DNA of 64,000 nucleotides from Bacteroidales bacterium (GTDB lineage Bacteria > Bacteroidota > Bacteroidia > Bacteroidales > UBA932): contig JAFZRX010000004.1 of assembly GCA_017619675.1 (NCBI GenBank), forward strand, positions 181,208-245,207, written 5' to 3'. The position numbers and the translations under genes are program-made. Shown here one piece after another: positions 46,618 to 55,899 of the stretch. The notes beneath the pieces were generated by a model. That model saw only the letters and a list, made by a program, of their open reading frames with translations. It was not told the origin of the DNA and did no database searches. How positions within the stretch are numbered: the first letter of the stretch is position 1; the number at the start of each line of letters is the position of its first letter.

Positions 46618-48117
46618 CTATTTGACAGGGCGGCCCATTTCGGAGGCTTCGGCGTCGGAGGCGTCAAGTTTGAAGACCATGAAGTTGTCGTTCTCCTTGG
46701 TGCAGGGGGTCCATTCGCCGCCGTCGGGGCCGTTGGGATCGCTGTACTTGGCGAAGTTGGTCCAGGCGGTAATCATCTTCTCCGAAAGGTCCCAGTCTCC
46801 CTGGGTCCAGGGGCGCCAGCAGTGCTGGAGGGACTTGAACACGAACCAGAGGTCCGATGAGTGGAAGGCGCCGGTGAGTTTGTCCTCCGGATGGGAGCCA
46901 TCGTCCGGGAGCGGGCGGGCGAACTCGTACGCCCAGGCCTTGCTCCCCTTCTCCTGGCGGTCCTGGCAGAACGCCGCGATTCCGGCGGACATATCGGCCA
47001 TGTCGTTCATGGTGTAGCCTATCATGTAAGGAACGTCGGCCAGGGTGCCGTCTGCGGCGGCATCGTCAAAGACTTCCAGGGAAACGTGGCCGTCGATGAT
47101 TGGAGTGATGGTGATGCCGGGCTTTCCGGTGGCCTGCGTGTAGAGGGTGGTGGCGGCATGGACTGTCTCCGTGGCCGCGGCGCGCAGTTGCTGCGCCGTG
47201 GTGAGGCCGGCCCAGTCCATGACGGCCTTGGCCTCAGCCTCGGCCTCCTGGAGGGTCTGGCCGCCGAACATCATCTTTATCATGGAAGGCGGAACCACAG
47301 GTCCGGCCGCCAGCCTGAACTGCTGGTTCTTGTCAACATTGAGGCCGTTGGCGCTCATGATGACAGCCTTGTGGAAGTAGGGCTTGGCCAGCGGTGAGGC
47401 GCAAAGCGCCCTGACGCTGCCGCCGCCCGCGCTTTGCCCGAATATCATCACGTTATCCGGATCTCCGCCAAACTGCGCTATATTCTTTTTCACCCATTTC
47501 AGGGACTCTATCTGGTCCAGGATGCCGTAATTGCCCGATACGCCGTACTCGCTCTCCGCGGAAAGCGCAGGATGAGCCATGAACCCGAAGATACCAAGGC
47601 GATAGTTGATGGACACCAGGACCACGTCCCTTGCGGCCCACTCCTGGGCGTCGAACTCCGGCTCGGAGCCCCAGCCCTCGCGGTATCCGCCGCCATGGAT
47701 CCACACGGCCACAGGGGCCTTGCGGTCCACCTGGCCCGGATACTTGGTCCACACGTTCAGGTAAAGGCAGTCCTCGCTGCACTGCTTCTCCTCCCCGTAT
47801 CCCCACTCTGTAAAGTAGTTGCCGGGATAATGCACGGCCTGATAGCTTGGATGGCCGAACTCATCGGCCTTGAGGACACCCTCCCAGGGCTTTACCGGCT
47901 GGGGTTCCTTCCAGCGCAGTTCTCCAATTGGAGGTGCGGCGTATGGGATTCCCTTGTATACAAATACACCCGGAAGGTCGGCCTTTACGCCCTGTACCTG
48001 TCCCCCTTCAATTGAAAGGACGGGACTGAGATTACTGACTTGTTCAACTGAACTGTTGCATGCGGCAAAAGACACTGCCAAAGCAACGAAAGCGAAGATT
48101 CTGATTAAGTTTTTCAT
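46618..48117 (-). CDS. type B carboxylesterase lipoprotein, paralogue
   Basis: A 499-residue lipoprotein (FAAC, lipid Cys20). It has the same motifs as the enzyme at 16186: SEDCLYLNVW, HGGGY (141-145), GQSAGGGS (Ser229), GAFHSSDLWF for His, and GYTMNDMA where the triad Glu would be, so an Asp is the likely third residue. The two proteins align over their length but differ clearly, so the duplication is old. It probably de-esterifies carbohydrate or small esters outside the inner membrane. A -7 box lies 5 nt before its ATG. The 3' end reaches the REP array. Confidence 0.87.
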   Translation of the reverse strand: MKNLIRIFAFVALAVSFAACNSSVEQVSNLSPVLSIEGGQVQGVKADLPGVFVYKGIPYAAPPIGELRWKEPQPVKPWEGVLKADEFGHPSYQAVHYPGNYFTEWGYGEEKQCSEDCLYLNVWTKYPGQVDRKAPVAVWIHGGGYREGWGSEPEFDAQEWAARDVVLVSINYRLGIFGFMAHPALSAESEYGVSGNYGILDQIESLKWVKKNIAQFGGDPDNVMIFGQSAGGGSVRALCASPLAKPYFHKAVIMSANGLNVDKNQQFRLAAGPVVPPSMIKMMFGGQTLQEAEAEAKAVMDWAGLTTAQQLRAAATETVHAATTLYTQATGKPGITITPIIDGHVSLEVFDDAAADGTLADVPYMIGYTMNDMADMSAGIAAFCQDRQEKGSKAWAYEFARPLPDDGSHPEDKLTGAFHSSDLWFVFKSLQHCWRPWTQGDWDLSEKMITAWTNFAKYSDPNGPDGGEWTPCTKENDNFMVFKLDASDAEASEMGRPVK

Positions 48118-48122
48118 GATAT

Positions 48123-48130
48123 CAAAAATA
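48123..48130 (-). promoter_or_regulatory. -7 box TATTTTTG for the carboxylesterase gene
   Basis: A TAnnTTTG match read leftward, 5 nt before the ATG at 48117. Confidence 0.5.
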
Positions 48131-48150
48131 CAAAAAAACTCAGTAATTGT

Positions 48151-48158
48151 TATATTTG
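48151..48158 (+). promoter_or_regulatory. -7 box TATATTTG for the DUF1080 gene
   Basis: An exact match 22 nt before the ATG at 48181, divergent from the box at 48123-48130. Confidence 0.5.
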
Positions 48159-48180
48159 GGAAACGCTAATAGATACTGTA

Positions 48181-48960
48181 ATGAAAAAGAGTTTGATTTG
48201 CTGCCTTTTTACAATAGCCGCCTTTTCCGTAAGCCTGTCCGCACAGGAGGCCAAGGAGTACCCCCAGCCTGAGCCTATGAGGCCTGAAATGACGGAGTAC
48301 TGGACCCCTCAGCCGCGGATTGTAACTCCGGGAACGCAGGCCACCGGCGGCGCCCCTTCCGATGCGATAGTGCTGTTTGACGGCACGGACCTTTCCGCCT
48401 GGGAGAGGGTGAACGGCTCCCCTGCCGGATGGACCGTCCACGACGGCGTAGTAACCGTGAACAAGCGGACGGGTGACATACGTACAAAAGAATCTTTTGG
48501 GAGTTTCCAGCTGCATATAGAGTGGTGCATTCCTCCGATGGATGCAAGTTTCACCAGCCAGAGCCGCGGCAACAGCGGCGTCTATCTGCAGGAAAAATAT
48601 GAAATCCAGGTCATGGACAGTTACAAAAACGAAACCTATGTCAACGGCCAGGCCGGTTCCATATACAAGCAGACTCCTCCGCTGGTAAACGCCATGCGCG
48701 CCCCGGGCGAATGGAATGTCTATGACATCATCTATACTGCTCCTGTTTTCAAGGAGGACGGCTCATATATGTATCCGCCGCGCGTGACTGTCCTGCACAA
48801 CGGTGTCCTGATCCAGAACAACACTGAAATCCAGGGAACAACGGAGTATATAGGCCTCCCCAAGGTCAGCCCCCACGGGGACGGCAAAATCCTCCTCCAG
48901 AGCCACGGCGACCCAAGTCCCGGTATCAGTTACCGGAACATCTGGATACGCCGCTTGTAG
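48181..48960 (+). CDS. secreted DUF1080 / 3-keto-disaccharide hydrolase-like protein
   Basis: A 259-residue exported protein with a signal peptide (1-22, ending LSAQ). A concanavalin-like DUF1080 domain (about 60-258) has AIVLFDGTDLSAW, DIRTKESFGSFQLHIEW, RGNSGVYLQEKYEIQVMDSY and a closing SYRNIWIRRL. Members of this family cleave 3-keto-glucosides formed by oxidation of disaccharides; that role is taken from relatives. No 3-dehydrogenase gene is beside it in the window. It ends 3 nt before the convergent hydE stop. Confidence 0.87.
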   Translation: MKKSLICCLFTIAAFSVSLSAQEAKEYPQPEPMRPEMTEYWTPQPRIVTPGTQATGGAPSDAIVLFDGTDLSAWERVNGSPAGWTVHDGVVTVNKRTGDIRTKESFGSFQLHIEWCIPPMDASFTSQSRGNSGVYLQEKYEIQVMDSYKNETYVNGQAGSIYKQTPPLVNAMRAPGEWNVYDIIYTAPVFKEDGSYMYPPRVTVLHNGVLIQNNTEIQGTTEYIGLPKVSPHGDGKILLQSHGDPSPGISYRNIWIRRL

Positions 48961-48963
48961 GCG

Positions 48964-50058
48964 CTATTTTCCCGCTTTCTTGGTGAATGCCAGGGAATCG
49001 CCCCAGGCGTTGTAGAGGATTCGGTGGCCGATGGCGGCGAGGCGGATGTCCAGGCAGGTCTGGCACTGTTCGGGCCGGTCCTTGACGCAGGCCTTGTCCG
49101 GGTAGATGAAATAGCTCTCGCGGTATTCGCCCGGAGTCAGGTTGGGCATGATGACATTGGCGCCGGCAGCGATAGCCTTTTCCCTGCCCTGTGGATCAAT
49201 GGTCTGGTTGGCGGTTGCCGCCACCATATTGATCTGGGGCATCATCATACGCAGTATGGCTATCATCTTGAGGGTCAGACTCATACGTTCCTCCGCAGGA
49301 GGAATGAGATCTTTGAGCTTATACAGCGGCGTGTCAGGATGCGGGATATAGGGACCAAGGCCCACCATGGCCACGTCCATTTCCTTGAAGAAGAGCAGGT
49401 CATCTGCAAGATGGTCAAGGGTCTGATACGGAAGGCCAACCATCACGCCGGTTCCGGTCTGATAGCCTATACGTTTCAGGGTCTCCAGGCAGTCCAGCCT
49501 TTTACGGAAACTGTGAAGGTCATTCCTGGGATGGATCTTATAGTATAGTTCTTCGTTCGAAGACTCTATGCGCAGCAGATAGCGGTGGGCACCGGCCTCG
49601 AACCACATACGGTATGTCTCTTCCGTCTGCTCCCCCAGGGAAAGGGTTATTCCCAGGCTGCCGCCGTCAATCTTCTTTATCTCCCGGACCAGATAGGCTA
49701 TTTTCCGGACGAAGTCGGGATCGCTGCGCTCGCCGCTCTGCAGGGCTACGGAGCCGTAGCCCTGCCCGTGCGCGAGCCGCGCGCAGGAGAGCACCTCCTC
49801 GTCGCTCAGGCAGTACCTCTCCACCTTGGCGTTTCCGCTTCTAAGGCCGCAGTACAGGCAGTTCTTCTCGCAGACGTTCTCGTATTCGATGAGCCCCCTC
49901 AGATGGACGTAATTGTCCAGATTGCTGAGCTTTACCTCCAATCCGCGCTTCAGAAGACGCTCCTGCTGCGGTCCCCTGGCAGAAAGGAGCACCTTTATGT
50001 CTTCCCTGTCAAGGTCCTGCTTGAGGAGTATGTCTTCAAATCCAAGGCTCATATCCAT
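48964..50058 (-). CDS. hydE: [FeFe]-hydrogenase maturation radical SAM protein HydE
   Basis: A 364-residue cytoplasmic radical SAM enzyme. The cluster motif CEKNCLYC gives Cys63, Cys67 and Cys70. Upstream RGLIEYENVC and downstream GLRSGNAKVERYCLSDEE match HydE rather than biotin synthase. Later motifs: GERSDPDF, LGITLSLGEQT and GLGPYIPHPDTPL. HydE helps build the dithiomethylamine bridge of the H-cluster. Neither hydrogenase nor HydF/HydG is in the window, so the gene is unlinked here, as often in Bacteroidales. An internal ATG at 50052 is an alternative start. Confidence 0.88.
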   Translation of the reverse strand: MDMSLGFEDILLKQDLDREDIKVLLSARGPQQERLLKRGLEVKLSNLDNYVHLRGLIEYENVCEKNCLYCGLRSGNAKVERYCLSDEEVLSCARLAHGQGYGSVALQSGERSDPDFVRKIAYLVREIKKIDGGSLGITLSLGEQTEETYRMWFEAGAHRYLLRIESSNEELYYKIHPRNDLHSFRKRLDCLETLKRIGYQTGTGVMVGLPYQTLDHLADDLLFFKEMDVAMVGLGPYIPHPDTPLYKLKDLIPPAEERMSLTLKMIAILRMMMPQINMVAATANQTIDPQGREKAIAAGANVIMPNLTPGEYRESYFIYPDKACVKDRPEQCQTCLDIRLAAIGHRILYNAWGDSLAFTKKAGK

Positions 50059-50074
50059 GCATCATAGGGCGTTC

Positions 50075-50082
50075 CAAATATA
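50075..50082 (-). promoter_or_regulatory. -7 box TATATTTG for hydE
   Basis: It reads TATATTTG leftward, 16 nt before the ATG at 50058. Confidence 0.5.
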
Positions 50083-50104
50083 GTTTTTTTAACGGAAGAA
50101 TCAT

Positions 50105-50112
50105 TATATTTG
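50105..50112 (+). promoter_or_regulatory. -7 box TATATTTG for the TlpA/M1 operon
   Basis: An exact match 22 nt before the ATG at 50135, divergent from the hydE box. Confidence 0.5.
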
Positions 50113-50134
50113 AGAACACAAATAGTTTCCGCCG

Positions 50135-51223
50135 ATGAAAAAGCTACCTATCCTTCTCCTTGCACTTTTTGTATCCGTTTCGTGTGACAACAGTACAGCA
50201 AAGTACTCTATAAATATCTCTGGCCTGGAGGACGGGGCCAGGGTCTATCTGATAGACCAGATAACCACGGAACCCATAAAAACCGGCGTCATAGAGAACG
50301 GCGTTCTTTCATTAAAAGGCAAGACGGAAAGGGACGCTTTTATGTCCATCGCCTCCGACGGCTCTGAGTGGGTGTTCCCCTTCTTCAATGACGGCAAGCC
50401 CATCCAGGTCAATTTCGAACAGAAGACCCTGAAGGGTTCCAGCCTCAACGACCGCCTGAACTTTTCCCATCACAAGAACAACGAGGCCTACGACAAATAT
50501 GACCAGTTTGTGGCGGAACTTGAGACTCTCCCTGAAGAAGAGATCATGGCCAGGCTGGAAGAATACCAGACAGTTCTGCAGAACTATTCCGATGTATATC
50601 TTGAGATAATTGAAGAGAACAAGGACAACATCATCCCCGTAGCCTTCCTCCAGCATGTCCCGCCGCCGGCGATGGACAGGGTGGAAGAACTCCTGGCTTC
50701 CGACGCGCCCGCCGCATCCCATCCTTTCGTCCTGGAACTTCAGCGCCAGAAGGAACTGTACGAGCTTCTCAGGAAAGCCCAGGCTGACAGCAAACAGGCA
50801 TTCATAGGACAGAAGTTCACGGACCTGGAAGAGAACGATCCTCTGGGCATCAGCCATAACCTGAGCGAATATGTGGGCCATGGCAAATGGGTGCTCGTGG
50901 ACTTCTGGGCCTCCTGGTGCGGCCCCTGCAAGGCAGAACTGCCTTACGTGGTTTCCGCCTACAAGAACTTCCACGGCAAGGGTTTCGACATTGTGGGTCT
51001 CTCCCTTGACAAGGAACTGGACCCGTGGGTAGATGCCATCGAAGAATGGGAGATGCCCTGGATCCACCTTTCGGACCTGAAGGAATGGGAGAGCCAGGTT
51101 GTGGAGGTCTATGGCGTCAACAGCATCCCCGACAACCTGCTCATCGACCCTGAAGGGACCATAGTTGCCCGCGGGCTCCGCGGCGAGGCCCTGGAAGCCA
51201 AGCTTGCAGAAATCTTCGACTAG
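50135..51223 (+). CDS. DUF4369-TlpA-like lipoprotein thiol-disulfide protein
   Basis: A 362-residue lipoprotein (VSVSC, lipid Cys17). Residues about 22-115 form a DUF4369-like beta domain (YSINISGLEDGARVYLID), about 115-215 is helical, and about 225-362 is a thioredoxin fold with WCGPC (Cys262, Cys265) and SIPDNLLIDPEG carrying the cis-proline. It should act in the periplasm on thiols, possibly in cytochrome c assembly or disulfide reduction. The M1 peptidase gene starts directly at the nucleotide after its stop, so translation is coupled. Confidence 0.88.
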   Translation: MKKLPILLLALFVSVSCDNSTAKYSINISGLEDGARVYLIDQITTEPIKTGVIENGVLSLKGKTERDAFMSIASDGSEWVFPFFNDGKPIQVNFEQKTLKGSSLNDRLNFSHHKNNEAYDKYDQFVAELETLPEEEIMARLEEYQTVLQNYSDVYLEIIEENKDNIIPVAFLQHVPPPAMDRVEELLASDAPAASHPFVLELQRQKELYELLRKAQADSKQAFIGQKFTDLEENDPLGISHNLSEYVGHGKWVLVDFWASWCGPCKAELPYVVSAYKNFHGKGFDIVGLSLDKELDPWVDAIEEWEMPWIHLSDLKEWESQVVEVYGVNSIPDNLLIDPEGTIVARGLRGEALEAKLAEIFD

Positions 51224-53635
51224 ATGAAATTATCCCGATACCTTGTCTGCCTGGCGGCGGTCCTGCTTTCCGGGTGCGCGAAAGCGCCCCTTGAAAGCGG
51301 AGTAAGCCGCGGCCTGGCCCTTGAAAGGGCCGCGCACATAGGCGATGTCCGATACGACCTGACCTTCCACCTGCCGGAAGAGAAGGCAGAGCCCGTCCAA
51401 GGGACCGAGGCCCTGACCTTCACCCTTGACGGCCGGAGGGAAGTCATGCTGGATTTCCGCGAGGGGGCAGACAATATCAAAAGCTTGAAGATCAACGGGA
51501 AAGATGCACCCATCAACTGGGAGAAAGAGCATATTCTGCTGGGAAGGCTCCCCAAAGGAGAGAACAGGATAGAGATTGATTTCATCTCCGGCAACCAAGC
51601 CCTCAACCGCAACGACGGCTACATGTACTCCCTGCTCGTCCCCGCCCTGGCGCGCACCGTCTTCCCCTGCTTTGACCAGCCGGACCTCAAGGCCGTCTTC
51701 TCCCTGAAACTGGACATCCCGGAGAAATGGGTGGCCGTGAGCGACGGAGGCCTACTCTCCCAGTCCGTCTCCGGAGACCGCAAACTGCTGGTTTTCAATG
51801 ATACCAAGCCCATAAGCACATACCTTTTCTCCTTTGTGGCGGGTGAATGGTCCGTAGCGGAAGACACCGTAGATGGAATCCCCCTCCATATTTACTACAG
51901 GGAAACCGATCCGGACAAGGTGGCGCAGATCCCGGAGGTATTCAGCCAGGTGGCCTCCGCCATACGCTGGATGGAAGATTATACCGGCATCCCATTCCCG
52001 TTTGAGAAATATGATTTCATAGCGATTCCAGGTTACCAGTTCGGCGGCATGGAGCATCCAGGGGCCGTCCAGTTCACGGACCGCAGGATATTCCTGGACC
52101 CTGACCCGTCAATGGACCAGTTGCTTTCCCGCTCGGAACTCATAGCCCACGAGACCTCCCACATGTGGTTCGGCGATGCCGTGACAATGCAGTGGTTCGA
52201 TGACGTCTGGACCAAGGAAGTCTTTGCAAACTGGTTCGCCGCCCAGATAACGGGACCGCGCTTCCCTGAGGTGGACACTCCCCTGTCCAACTTCAAGTCT
52301 TTCAACATACCGGCCTATGAGGAAGACCGGACAGAAGGGTCCAATGCCATTAAGCGCCCGCTTGGAAACCTGTCGGACGCCGGCCTCATATACGGAAACA
52401 TAGTCTATGACAAGGCCCCCGTGGTAATGGACATGCTGGCGGAAAAGATGGGCCCTGAAGCCTTCCGTGAGGGTCTCCGGGAGTACCTGGCCAAGTTCCT
52501 GTATTCCAATGCGGACTGGAGCGACCTGATTGCCATACTGGACCGGCACACTCCGGATGACCTGGCCTCCTGGAGCCACAGTTGGGTAACCGAGAAAGGA
52601 ATGCCTGAATACAGCGTGGACAGTGACGGGACCGTCCGGCAGCGCGATCCTTGGGACCGCGGGCTGGAATGGCCGCAGGAAGTGGAAGTGACAAAGATAG
52701 GTGATGTCAGGCTGCTTAACCTGTCTGGAAAGGGGTATGGTTTCTTTGCCCATGACGCGCAGTCACTGGACTATGCAATGGCGCACATACAGGATTTTGA
52801 ACGGCCTATAGAGCGTATCTCCATACTGGCCAACCTGTACGAGAACCATCTGGACGGCCGTATCCCGGCGCTTCGCCTTGCCGGTTTCATGGCAGGCTTC
52901 GCCGCCATTGAAAAGGAGCCCCTCCTGGTGTCCACCGCCCTCAGTTACCTCAGTTCACTGGCATATCATGGAGAGGCCGCCCTTTCTCCGGAGATTGAGG
53001 TACTGTTTGAAAAACTGGCCCGGAACACATCTCTGGGCAACGAGCAGTCCACCGCATTCAAATCCCTCATCCGTTTCTTCCAGAACCCGGAACTGGCAGA
53101 TGAATTATACAATATCTGGAAAGAACAGAAGCCCTGGCCAGGTGTGAAACTCAGCGAGAGCGACTATACCTCCCTGGCCTTCCAGCTGGCCATCCGGTTC
53201 CCGGAGCGCAGCGAAAGCATCCTGCGCGAACAGCGCGCAAGGATAAGCGGCGCTGACCGCCTCCGGGAATTCGACTTCGTCCGGCCGGCCGTCTCTCCGG
53301 ACAAGGCCGTCCGGGACAGCGTCTTCAACTCCCTGCTTCTGCCTGAAAACCGAAGGGTTGAACCCTGGGCGGAATCCGCCCTGGGATACCTCAACCACCC
53401 GCTGCGCCAGGCCCAGGCGCTGGGGTACATCCGTCCGGCCCTGGAGGCCCTGGAGGATGTCCAGCGCACCGGCGACATCTTCTTCCCAAAGAGATGGGTG
53501 GCTGCGACCCTGCAGGGGCATTCATCCCCTCAGGCCGATGCCATCGTAGATTCATTCCTGGAATCGCGGCCAAATTATCCTCCCCTCCTCAAGGACAAGA
53601 TACTCCAGGCCGCCGCCCACGGGCGCAGGCATTAA
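51224..53635 (+). CDS. M1 family aminopeptidase lipoprotein
   Basis: An 803-residue lipoprotein (LSGC, lipid Cys18). The zinc site is HETSH (His309, Glu310, His313) with Glu332 (TKEVFANWF) 18 residues later, as in M1. The exopeptidase motif reads GGMEH (274-278) instead of the usual GxMEN, so the last residue is His. The N-terminal beta domain (about 35-230), catalytic domain (230-470) and a helical C-terminal part (about 510-800) fit the family size. It should remove N-terminal residues from peptides outside the inner membrane. Its stop overlaps the convergent GH51 stop by 3 nt. Confidence 0.9.
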   Translation: MKLSRYLVCLAAVLLSGCAKAPLESGVSRGLALERAAHIGDVRYDLTFHLPEEKAEPVQGTEALTFTLDGRREVMLDFREGADNIKSLKINGKDAPINWEKEHILLGRLPKGENRIEIDFISGNQALNRNDGYMYSLLVPALARTVFPCFDQPDLKAVFSLKLDIPEKWVAVSDGGLLSQSVSGDRKLLVFNDTKPISTYLFSFVAGEWSVAEDTVDGIPLHIYYRETDPDKVAQIPEVFSQVASAIRWMEDYTGIPFPFEKYDFIAIPGYQFGGMEHPGAVQFTDRRIFLDPDPSMDQLLSRSELIAHETSHMWFGDAVTMQWFDDVWTKEVFANWFAAQITGPRFPEVDTPLSNFKSFNIPAYEEDRTEGSNAIKRPLGNLSDAGLIYGNIVYDKAPVVMDMLAEKMGPEAFREGLREYLAKFLYSNADWSDLIAILDRHTPDDLASWSHSWVTEKGMPEYSVDSDGTVRQRDPWDRGLEWPQEVEVTKIGDVRLLNLSGKGYGFFAHDAQSLDYAMAHIQDFERPIERISILANLYENHLDGRIPALRLAGFMAGFAAIEKEPLLVSTALSYLSSLAYHGEAALSPEIEVLFEKLARNTSLGNEQSTAFKSLIRFFQNPELADELYNIWKEQKPWPGVKLSESDYTSLAFQLAIRFPERSESILREQRARISGADRLREFDFVRPAVSPDKAVRDSVFNSLLLPENRRVEPWAESALGYLNHPLRQAQALGYIRPALEALEDVQRTGDIFFPKRWVAATLQGHSSPQADAIVDSFLESRPNYPPLLKDKILQAAAHGRRH

Positions 53636-55824
53636 TCCTGGGGCACAAGTTTCAGGACGCAGATAGAATTCTCCGGAATCAGCACCTGGAAAGATTTCCG
53701 TACGGTACCAAGATCCCTTGACTGAGGAACTACCGCCTCGGAGTAATCGACCTGACTGTATTCAGGATTGCCGGAGAAGTAGTCGGTATCTCCCTGGTTC
53801 TTCACCGAAGTGTCGTGGGCGGTTATGAAATCCAGGGTTGCAGAGTACCTGGCATTTGACCCGGTGTTGACGGTGAAGTTCTTGTCAACCCCCTCAGAAT
53901 TGACAATCTTCAGGTATATCTTTCCTGTATAGGTGTCTATGGTGGAAGATGTATAGACGGTTTTGTCCGCCTTGTTCCCGTTCATGACTGAGGAGGTGTC
54001 AAAGGTACGGTTTCCGCCCTCCTGGAAAAGATACTGATAATAGTAGTTGCAGGACCTCCACATGCCGCGGTTGTCAAACCATATGAAGTTGGAGTTCCAT
54101 TTGTTGAAGCCCTTCTTGCAGAAGAGAGGCGCATAGGTAGCCATCACAACCATATCAGAATTGCGCTCCAGGCCGGTCCAGTAGGCAGCTTCCGCAAGGG
54201 CTGAGGAGAAAGCGTTATTGGCATTGGCGTTGGCAAACTCACCTATGAACACGCGGGTAGGCTTCTTCCTGTCATATGTATGGCCTTCCTCTCCGCGGAC
54301 CTTGCCGGGATTGTACCTGTCAGTGTTAGCGTAGAACCAATCGTCCTCCTTGTAATAATGCTCGTCGACGATGGTATCCGGATACTTCGCATCAATCTGG
54401 GACATGTTGGCATTGAACATCCTTCCGGCCTCACCCGGTCCCGCCGTAGAAATCACAGTAATCTCTGGATGAGTCTCCTTGAGGGCATTGTAAATAATAT
54501 CGAAGCGTTCCCAGAACTCATCGCCACCGTTCTCGTTACCTATTCCCACGTATTTGAGGTTGAAGGGCTCGGGGTGTCCCATTTTGGCGCGCAACGCGCC
54601 CCACTGGGTATCCACCCCGCCGTTGCAGAACTCAATGAAGTCTATAGGGTTCTTTGCGTATATGCTGTAGAAGCGGTCGCGGTCTTCCTGCGTCTCAAGC
54701 GGGGCTGCATAGCCGGCGCGTCCGAACTGGCGGATGATGCCGTTGCCGAACACGGGCAGGGCTTCGGCGCCCAGGGATTCGGCCAGAAGCATATATTCGT
54801 AGAAGCCCACATACTGTGTGGAAAGGTAGCCCCAGTGGTTGCGGGACTGGATGCGCTCCTCGCGCGGCCCCACGGTGTTCTTCCAGAACACCTGGCTGCA
54901 GTACGCGTCGCCCTCCGCAGTACAGCCTCCGGGGAAGCGCAAGAACTTTGGATGGAGGTCCGCCAGGGCCTGGATCAGGTCCTTGCGGAACGGACCGTAC
55001 TTGCCGTCCATCCAGAGCTGCGAGGCCTCCGGCAGCAGGGTCACGAAGTCCAGCCAGAATGTGCCGGGGGCGTCAGCGACAATTGCCAGGCGGCAATCTA
55101 CGCTGCGCTCCGCCTTCAGGGAGGCCACGAACCTGGTCCAATCGTTCGTCAAATCCTTGATTGTGAGAACGTTGGAGTTGCGGTTGCCCTTGGCATCCTC
55201 AAGATATACGCTTATTGTGCCCATATAATTGTCCCCCTGCAGATAGAGGGAAAGGTCATAGCTTACATCCTTTACGGCAGGAATGGACGGAACCTGGGTA
55301 TTGAGCGAATAGTATGTATCCGGTTCCTTTCCATATTTGTCTATGCCGTAACCGTTGGCCGCAATGCCAAAACCGGCGCCCGGGTCCTGGATATCGAAAC
55401 GGACGGAGAACTGACGGTACTGAGCATCGTCGTCATGCTGGTCATTGGGGTCCCAGTCGTAAAGGGGCTTCAGGTCCTTCACCAGAGGTTTGTCCTGGAC
55501 CAGCCTTGCCGTACCCACTGCCTCATCCTTGCGTATTACAGTCCAGGAATAGAACGTAGTGTCTGAATAAGAGAACTCATACGGCTTGCTATCCGGAAAA
55601 TCGTATGCCTGGAAGGAGTAATTCTGGATCAATTGGGCGCAGATACCTCCGTCCAGGGACTGGTTCAGGTCCTCGAAGAAGATACCGGACAAGGTTGGGC
55701 TCACCTCGATTCCCAGTATATTTGGCCTTAGCGTGATGGAGCGGGACTCGGATTTGACAGCGGGCTGCGCGGACACCTGCATACATGACAGCAATAATGC
55801 CGCAATAATTATTCTCTTTTTCAT
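53632..55824 (-). CDS. GH51 alpha-L-arabinofuranosidase, single-domain form
   Basis: A 730-residue secreted enzyme. I use the ATG at 55824; a GTG 9 nt earlier is less likely because it falls in the promoter. The signal peptide ends SAQ near residue 20. A CBM-like beta-sandwich (about 80-265) precedes a TIM barrel with acid/base Glu431 (GIGNEN) and nucleophile Glu529 (FIGEFAN), then the C-terminal beta domain. It releases terminal arabinofuranose from arabinoxylan or arabinan. It is a paralogue of the GH51 part of the fusion at 58229; a 176-bp stretch is almost identical. Gene order here is divergent from the relic at 55900. Confidence 0.92.
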   Translation of the reverse strand: MKKRIIIAALLLSCMQVSAQPAVKSESRSITLRPNILGIEVSPTLSGIFFEDLNQSLDGGICAQLIQNYSFQAYDFPDSKPYEFSYSDTTFYSWTVIRKDEAVGTARLVQDKPLVKDLKPLYDWDPNDQHDDDAQYRQFSVRFDIQDPGAGFGIAANGYGIDKYGKEPDTYYSLNTQVPSIPAVKDVSYDLSLYLQGDNYMGTISVYLEDAKGNRNSNVLTIKDLTNDWTRFVASLKAERSVDCRLAIVADAPGTFWLDFVTLLPEASQLWMDGKYGPFRKDLIQALADLHPKFLRFPGGCTAEGDAYCSQVFWKNTVGPREERIQSRNHWGYLSTQYVGFYEYMLLAESLGAEALPVFGNGIIRQFGRAGYAAPLETQEDRDRFYSIYAKNPIDFIEFCNGGVDTQWGALRAKMGHPEPFNLKYVGIGNENGGDEFWERFDIIYNALKETHPEITVISTAGPGEAGRMFNANMSQIDAKYPDTIVDEHYYKEDDWFYANTDRYNPGKVRGEEGHTYDRKKPTRVFIGEFANANANNAFSSALAEAAYWTGLERNSDMVVMATYAPLFCKKGFNKWNSNFIWFDNRGMWRSCNYYYQYLFQEGGNRTFDTSSVMNGNKADKTVYTSSTIDTYTGKIYLKIVNSEGVDKNFTVNTGSNARYSATLDFITAHDTSVKNQGDTDYFSGNPEYSQVDYSEAVVPQSRDLGTVRKSFQVLIPENSICVLKLVPQD
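54943..55118 (-). repeat. near-identical tract shared with 59612-59787
   Basis: Within the GH51 coding sequence, 176 bp match the tract at 59612-59787 with only two differences seen by eye, while the flanks on both sides differ much more. This pattern is expected after recent gene conversion between the two GH51 copies. Confidence 0.8.
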
Positions 55825-55832
55825 AGCTATCA

Positions 55833-55840
55833 CAAAAATA
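55833..55840 (-). promoter_or_regulatory. -7 box TATTTTTG for the GH51 gene
   Basis: It reads TATTTTTG leftward, 8 nt before the ATG at 55824. Confidence 0.45.
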
Positions 55841-55899
55841 GTTCTTTTATTACAAATCTTTGTCTAAAGAAATCCTGTATTCATAAACTGATTTTAGAA

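Noticed and set aside
54280-55566. Long open frame (428 codons) on the plus strand inside the GH51 gene
   Set aside because: It is antisense to a fully convincing GH51 gene with both catalytic glutamates; a mirrored partial frame exists over the other GH51 copy. Biased codon use explains it.
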